This document shows, piece by piece, positions 58,702 to 64,000 of a stretch of 64,000 nt of DNA. A program made the position numbers and the translations under genes. This DNA is from Eleusine coracana subsp. coracana (lineage: Eukaryota; Streptophyta; Magnoliopsida; Poales; Poaceae), in NCBI GenBank assembly GCA_032690845.1, contig CM064417.1:35594432-35658431 (forward strand), read 5' to 3'. The notes below the pieces were generated by a model. That model was not told the DNA's origin, did not search any database, and worked only from the letters and a program-made list of their open reading frames with translations. Position 1 is the first letter of the stretch. Each line of letters begins with the position of its first letter.

Positions 58702-59165
58702 GTTGGTCGTACCTACGCACCCACTTATATTCCGCAAGAGGACGGTGTACGATTGTAGCACTTTTTCCCTTGAATTGACTATTCCAAGCTTTATCAAATC
58801 CACTGGGATCTTAGGGATAATTAAACAAAGTTAACAGTAAAAGATGTAATCAAAGCTATTGTTGAATTTAGGTTGCGTGAGGGGAAGACTAGCCAGCGCA
58901 AAGGTGCGCTAGACAGTAAATCTGTCATTGCGCCGATCGGTGCAGGAGTTGAGCCGATCGGCACACTAGTGATTCTAAGCCAAAGTGCGCCAGATAATAA
59001 ATCTATCGTTGCGCCGATCAGCGCAAGAGTTGAGCCGATCGACACACTAGTGAATCTAAGCCAAAGTGCGCTAGATGCCTTGTAAGCCTATGCTGTTACG
59101 TGAGTAACCATATATCTACTAGTGAGATTGTAACCAGAAAGTCTAATTAAATAGCATAATAATGG
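58702..59165. repeat. Foreign segment with an 81-bp tandem repeat
   Basis: Replaces the central gag-protease part of element 2. Two 81-bp units begin GTGCGC at 58904 and 58985, with a partial third at 59066. Each has GCGCCGATCGGTGCA or a variant, GAGCCGATCGGCAC, ACTAGTGA and TCTAAGCC. The CGCCGATCGG motif links it to the Athila-like element at 59813-64000. Confidence 0.7.
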
Positions 59166-59812
59166 GATCTGTATCTCACTCTCAAGATGCCAGGCCCCTA
59201 GGGAATCATCTCCCTCCACTCTGACCTTCGGAATTTCTTTGATTGTGATGTGCAGAGTTATGAGATGGCCGACCGACAGTTGATGCTATCCAATCGGTTG
59301 GAGATCCAGAAGGCAGTCGGCAATGAGGAGCAGACTGACGCGGAGGTCCCCGTGAAGAAGCCCACCAAGGACAAGATCCAGACGGACGATGTATCTACCA
59401 AGGAAGTTTCACTCGACCTAGAGAACCCCGCTAAGATCACTTATGCAGGGGCCAACCTCGACGAGAAATAGGAACTCGCGCTCACTCTTTTCCTCCAGGA
59501 AAATAGGGACATATTTGCATGGAAGCCCTCTGACATTCCAGGAGTTCCTAGGGAAAAGATTGAGCACGAGCTAAGGGTGCCACCTGGGGCCACTCCCATC
59601 AACCAAAGGCTTAGAAGGTTTGCACAAGACCGCAAGGACACCATGAAGAAGGAGATAGCTAGATTATTAGATGCTAAGTTTACAAGGGAAGTGTACCATC
59701 CTGATTGGTTGGCAAATCCAGTCCTTGTATCTAAGAAGAATAAAGAATGACGGATGTGTGTCGATTATACTGATTTGAACAAGGTCTGTCCTAAAGACCC
59801 CTTCGCTCTGCC
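59166..59812 (+). pseudogene. Tat-like element 2, protease end to RT start
   Basis: Colinear with element 1 from 56899: LYLTLKMPG, then RQLMLSNRLEIQKAVGNEEQTDAEVPVKK (here the CAG that is TAG in element 1 is intact), then the RT N-terminus, extending further than element 1 to RMCVDYTDLNKVCPKDPFALP. A TAG near 59468 and a TGA near 59747 break the frame. Homology stops at about 59812. Confidence 0.75.
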
Positions 59813-61322
59813 ATGTTCAAATATGGGAATAAAGCTTAAAGTTTCTCCCCAAAGCAACAGATCATGTCCAACTCACAAATTATAACTTCTCCACACATGT
59901 AAATTACTTAAAAGATTGTTGTGAACATAGAGAATCTATCTTCCAAATAATCCAAGGCAACAACTCATCTTTCAAATCACTCAACCTATATCCTACAACA
60001 TAATGATCAAATAATATTAGTGTAAGGCTTATATGAGTAGCTAGGTGAGGTAATTCAAGGATTGCAAACATAAATTAATAATATATTGTAAAGCTAGGAG
60101 ATTATTCTTCGTTGGAATTATAGAAACTTATCAAGATGGGCATTAAGAAAGAAAAATTTAAGAAAGGACTCACACTTTGGTTATGTGGGCATGTGCATAG
60201 CAAAAATTTGATCTAGGAAGATTGCACATGGTTGGAATGATTCATGGCTATATTAGAATGGATTTCGAGAATAAGCATGTCATATACCATCCCCCCACAC
60301 TTAAAATTTTGCTAGTCCCTTAGCAAACAGCAGAGCTTTTTTTTTGTTTCTCCTCTTTTTTATTTTATTTTGCTCTCTGCTGCGCCGATCGGTTCAGGAT
60401 GCGCCGATCATCTCTCAACCCAAATTCACCAACATTTGTTGGTATTTGATCCGTCTGGCTTCAACATTTATTCAAGAATTAAATATAGCCAGAAATATAG
60501 GATGCGGTCAAGGAATGATACTCAACAAGATGTTTTGGGTTTATGGTAGTGTACTCAGCGGAATTGAATTTTTGCATGAGTAATTCAAGGCTAGAAAAAG
60601 ATACACAAAGAATTGCCATCTTAGTAAAGTTCATACCGAAAAGAATTAAATCCTAACTGAACTCAACCATCAATTTAATGTTTATCAACATATGAAAGGT
60701 TCATGAGTATTGCTCAAAATATGGCATTGGTAGGTAAGGATCTTGAAAACAATAAATTCCAAAGTTCACAACATGAAAATTTATTTATGAAAAGATTGGT
60801 ACTAAGTTATCATCAGAAACTGGACAACACAAATGAAGCACATGGGTACTCAAAATTGCTCCACATAAGACATATTTGCCGAATAATCATTAAGTATAAG
60901 TTCGAAATTTTATTCAATGCTCAACATTATTTGGTCTTCATCAACACTTTTCAAGAAAGAATAAATAATTTCAATTCTCCTAAAAGAGCATAACCGCCAC
61001 CATTATATTAAGATCAAAACTCGAATACGTGGTGATGATTTTTGCACACACTTGCATGAAAATAAAACTACTACTAACACACTTGCATGAAAATAAAACT
61101 ACTACTAACACACTTGCATGAAAGTAAAACTACTACTAACACACTTGCATGAAAATAAAACTAGTACTAACTACTACTAACACACTTGCATGAAAGTAAG
61201 CACACCCGATACATGGTTTCCCAACCCGCTCACACACATATAAGCAAATAAAGAAAAAGATTGCAAAAGATAAAAGAAAATGTAAACCGGGAAACCGATA
61301 CATGTGCCAAATCCTAGGCACT
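59813..61322 (-). mobile_element. Athila-like element, non-coding internal sequence
   Basis: AT-rich, without credible ORFs. Contains CATCCCCCCACACTTAAA (60288-60305), a phrase common in grass Athila-type elements, two GCGCCGATC motifs (60382-60410) and a tandem array (61046-61198). It joins the RT of Tat-like element 2 abruptly at 59813. Confidence 0.45.
61046..61198. repeat. 30-bp tandem repeat, about five copies
   Basis: Units of ACACACTTGCATGAAAATAA followed by AACTACTACTA, with A/G variation (AAAATAA or AAAGTAA) and one copy carrying a local duplication of CTACTA. Period 30 bp. Confidence 0.85.
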
Positions 61323-62004
61323 CTAGTCATCCAAAAGTGGAGGCGGTGGCTGATCGAAGCCATAGCACCGTGCCTTGAGTCGCTCGAACTCCTCCACCAT
61401 CACATCGTGGTTGTCCCTCCATTGGGATGTGGCTTCCTCCATGCGCTCGATGTAGTGCATGTTGTTGTCGAGGTACCTCTGCATGGGCACGAAAAAGTCT
61501 GCACCGGGCACAGGAGGCACCACAGGTACACGCCCTTGGTACCTGTAGTCGACACCCGTGCTGAAGTAGGGAGCGCCGTCCGGTGCATTGCCTGCGCCGA
61601 TCGGTGCAGAGGGCTGTGAACCGCCCGCTGCGTCGCTCCACCCTGACTTGTACTGCTGAGGCCCCTGGCGTGACCCCCAGGAGTCCCACTCGCTGCCGGC
61701 TACTGTAGATGTGTCCGGCTGTCGAACCCACCCACGACGGTCCTTGAGAACTCAGCCCCTCTCTAGGAGACCTTCCTCAAGCCAATTTCCTCCCTCCAGC
61801 TTGCGAGGGAGGAAAACTCCTAGCTCCGCACACGGGAGCTTGACGTTGGTGCCACCGACATGGAAGCCGGCGCGAACACTTCCTGGACAATATTGCCACG
61901 AGTCATATTCTCGCCGATCTCTGTCGCACACTCCCACTTGTCATCACGCCCTCCCACTTGTCATCGCGCCCTCCCGGTCCGTCGCCGTCGGCGGACGAGG
62001 GCTG
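61323..62004 (-). pseudogene. Athila-like ORF1, C-terminal part, frameshifted
   Basis: Continues the ORF at 62005-63087 in other frames. Minus frame 61752-61937 reads DSWQYCPGSVRAGFHVGGTNV..LPRKLEGG. Minus frame 61323-61523 reads VPPVPGADFFVPMQRYLDNN, ERMEEATSQWRDNHDVMVEEFERLKAR and ends PPPLLDD. The helical tail followed by a Pro-rich end is plausible for the C-terminus of the protein. At least one frameshift and one stop separate the blocks. Confidence 0.5.
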
Positions 62005-63087
62005 CTAGGCGTTGAAGATAGGCCTCGAAGGCCAACTTCTTGCTTGCCTTGCCCTCTTGTCGAGCCAACCCCGCACCATCACCGACATGGGGTTGCAATG
62101 AGACAGACTCACAATGGCGTTGTAGAGCCACCGCAAGTCCGCATCGGTGACGTTGCTGGAGTTGACCTTGTCGCCTATGTGCGGCGTTAACCACCTATGG
62201 AAGACTTGAATGGTCGGGTTGCGGATGTTGCCGCGCTTCATCTCTTCTACGAACGAGAGCCGCCTCCAAAAGGAGTCCAACTCCCCACGTCCCAAGATGC
62301 CAGCGACATCGGCGTTGGCGTCGAAGCCGAAGGCTTGAGCCGCCGCCTCCATGGTCACCGTGTAGCTGATGTCGCGGACGCGGAAGTTGACGGCCTCGTT
62401 GCCGTCTTCGACGGTACCAAGCCTCATCGTAGAGGCAATCTCGGTGACGACGTCGTGGTTGTAGTCCATGGGAAGAAGGTGGAAGTTCACCCAACCGATA
62501 TTGTTGAGCATCCTCCTTATGTCCTCCCACAGGCCGATCGAGGTGAGGAAGGTCTTGTCCAAGTCGAAGTTGGGGACGAACCTTCCCCTCACCGCGAGGT
62601 AGTGCCACTGTTCCTCCATGCTCAGGAGGGTGAAGCCTTCCTCCACCATGCGCGGCATGAATGCCGGCATTGGTGGTGATGTGGGAACCCCACGGCTTGC
62701 CGCCATTTGGCTCCTCGTAGCACGCCCCATTGGAAGGGACGCGCCGGAGACGGAGTGACGGGCGTGGATCTCGTATGTCGCCGCCGCCGAGCCGGTGGAT
62801 GCACCACCCATCGACATATCATCATGAGCGCCGGAGCCCCCCCTCGCCGAGGAGTCACCGCTCGACTCGCCCCTGCCATCGGAACTGCTTCCCCGGCGCA
62901 GCCTCTTGTCCAACTTGCCGACGGACGAGCAGAGACGATCCATCTGCGAGGAATACAAAACGTGTGCGAGATCATGGGTAGTGGGAAAGGTGGTGAGATT
63001 ACCAGGATGGTGTGCCAAACTAGGAGCGCGCCGATCGGCACAATTCAAATTTTGAATGCTCTGACCACTCTGGCACTTGATTCCCAT
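62005..63087 (-). CDS. Athila-like retrotransposon ORF1 protein
   Basis: A 360-codon open frame. The N-terminal third is low complexity (Ser/Gly/Asp/Arg-rich). From about residue 140 it matches the plant Athila ORF1/putative plant transposon domain: SMEEQWHYLAVRGRFVPN, DKTFLTSIGLWEDIRRML, IGWVNFHLLPMDYNHDVVTE, VNFRVRDISYTVTMEAAAQAFGF, FWRRLSFVEEMKRGNIRNP, RWLTPHIGDKVNSSNV, LRWLYNAIVSLSHCNPMSVM. Its role is structural (gag-like) in intact elements. It ends at a TGA or frameshift, after which homologous sequence continues (61323-62004), so the open frame is probably not full length. The true start may be the Met of MDRLCSSVGKLDKRL, about 48 residues in. The LTR lies beyond the window. Confidence 0.65.
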   Translation of the reverse strand: MGIKCQSGQSIQNLNCADRRAPSLAHHPGNLTTFPTTHDLAHVLYSSQMDRLCSSVGKLDKRLRRGSSSDGRGESSGDSSARGGSGAHDDMSMGGASTGSAAATYEIHARHSVSGASLPMGRATRSQMAASRGVPTSPPMPAFMPRMVEEGFTLLSMEEQWHYLAVRGRFVPNFDLDKTFLTSIGLWEDIRRMLNNIGWVNFHLLPMDYNHDVVTEIASTMRLGTVEDGNEAVNFRVRDISYTVTMEAAAQAFGFDANADVAGILGRGELDSFWRRLSFVEEMKRGNIRNPTIQVFHRWLTPHIGDKVNSSNVTDADLRWLYNAIVSLSHCNPMSVMVRGWLDKRARQARSWPSRPIFNA

Positions 63088-63770
63088 CCTTCATGTCGCT
63101 TCCCGGTACATCATGTTGGTTGGCAGGGGAACAACATGGAATCCCGATGTCTTGTTGACTGCTCCAATCGGCGCGAGCCCGCGCCGATCGGCGCGCCGTC
63201 TGTTTTTCAGCTTTTGGTCAATTTCGTGTCTCCTCTGCACTGCACACCTGCATAATAATCATACATGTTCCTCAAAATTAATGCCTGCCACATTTGCCGC
63301 CTGTTTTGGAACCACACGGGCACTTGTGCCAGTCGGCGCAGTGGGGCGCCGAATGGCGCAAGTCCCTTGCACCTCGTCTTTAGGTCCGGCGCTGATCCTA
63401 ATGCCTCGTGTTCAATCTCTTTCACCTAATTCTCCACTTTTCCCAATGTTCCTATAGTATTGACATACATAGCGGGGCTCATCTAGTGACCGCGCTGATC
63501 GGCGCGACGTCCATTTTTGCTCCTGGCCCCTCGCTTCTTCACTAGATGTTGCTCTTCATCCTTTCCTGCGTCATTTAGCAACCATTTTGCACACAAAAAT
63601 TAATTCAAAAAGATTTTTTTTACCTTGAAAATAGCTCTATCTATGAAAATTATTGTGCTAGTTGATTTTTAGCACCCCTCCAATTCTGGGCGTCGTCAGT
63701 CTTCCGTCCTGACTTGGGCAATAATGCGCCGACCGACACATAAGTGCGGCGATCGGCGCAAGCTCTGTTC
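63028..63770. repeat. Dispersed GCGCCGATCGGCGC palindromes
   Basis: The perfect 14-bp palindrome GCGCCGATCGGCGC is at 63181-63194. Near copies occur at 63028, 63165, 63331-63358, 63492 and 63725-63760, and others at 60382, 60401, 61593, 58931, 58951, 59011 and 59032. All lie in the leader or non-coding parts of the Athila-like element or the foreign segment. Confidence 0.75.
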
Positions 63771-64000
63771 CTTCTTGTTTTTGGTCTTTTTTTTATATTC
63801 CTGTATTGTTAGTCTATAGTATGTATATACACAATTTTTCCCGAATAAACATATAACACAAGAGCACACAAGAATTAAGCACACACTTAATTCAGGAGAT
63901 TGTTTTTATCACAAGCAAGCAAATTAAAAACACCGGGTTGCCCTCTCGGCCAGCACTAATTAACTAAGTGAAATGGGTTGCCCTCCCACAAGCACTAAAC
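63088..64000 (-). mobile_element. Leader/5' region of the Athila-like element
   Basis: Non-coding, upstream of ORF1 in minus sense. Besides the palindromes it ends with two copies of GGGTTGCCCTC followed by AGCACTA (from about 63933 and 63975), related to the GGGTTGCCTCCC..AGCGCT phrase common in grass Athila elements. No PBS or LTR edge is visible before the window ends. Confidence 0.45.

Noticed and set aside
61711..62679. Plus-strand ORFs of 159-160 codons
   Set aside because: Antisense of the Athila-like ORF1.
1..64000. tRNA, rRNA or snRNA genes
   Set aside because: No cloverleaf-like or A/B-box arrangement was convincing by eye. tRNA-related sequence is limited to retroelement primer-binding sites. 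A tRNAscan-SE run would settle it.

Overview
The window reads as nuclear DNA of a grass, probably a panicoid in the sorghum/sugarcane/Miscanthus/maize sphere. The reasons are intron-rich plant genes, a very GC-rich intronless gene, CACTA ends carrying TGCCGAGTG subterminal motifs, and nested Ty1/copia and Ty3/gypsy retroelements. The species is an inference. There are no operons, rRNA genes, CRISPR arrays or convincing tRNA genes.

Gene-bearing part (about 1.6-34 kb). (1) A minus-strand DUF1118/RIQ-type thylakoid protein at 1667-2327 appears to have lost its AUG. (2) A truncated Ty3/gypsy element at 4362-6970 has a gag ORF that runs in frame into a fragment of an ABCG transporter, beside a CACTA end at 3908. 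(3) A plus-strand five-exon DUF630/DUF632 gene (10277-13883) has a 5'-UTR intron. (4) A Helitron-rich interval (15.8-23.7 kb) carries degraded RPA1-like and Ulp1-like multi-exon genes on the minus strand. (5) A plus-strand 19-exon SAPS-domain PP6 regulatory subunit spans 24113-31687. (6) A convergent, intronless, divergent class I histone deacetylase lies at 32580-33836 (minus), with an open frame continuing past its TAG stop.

Repeat part (about 34.5-64 kb). In order: a truncated copia gag; two copia-type LTRs in minus orientation; a Tekay/Del-like LTR; a CACTA element truncated inside its TNP2-type transposase; the 3' end of one gypsy element; integrase/chromodomain and 3' LTR of a Tekay/Del-like chromovirus; a second, eroded copy of the first Tekay-like LTR; two tandem Tat-like elements; and an Athila-like element running off the window end.

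Two themes cross the elements. Premature stops in the retroelement genes are almost all explained by C-to-T or G-to-A transitions. Unrelated LTRs carry arrays of CG-rich palindromic motifs just upstream of their TATA boxes. The host genes have unrelated housekeeping roles (thylakoid organisation, phosphatase regulation, chromatin, a plasma-membrane-type DUF632 protein), and nothing suggests that they work as a pathway. All splice structures were read by eye from GT-AG sites, frame continuity and family knowledge.
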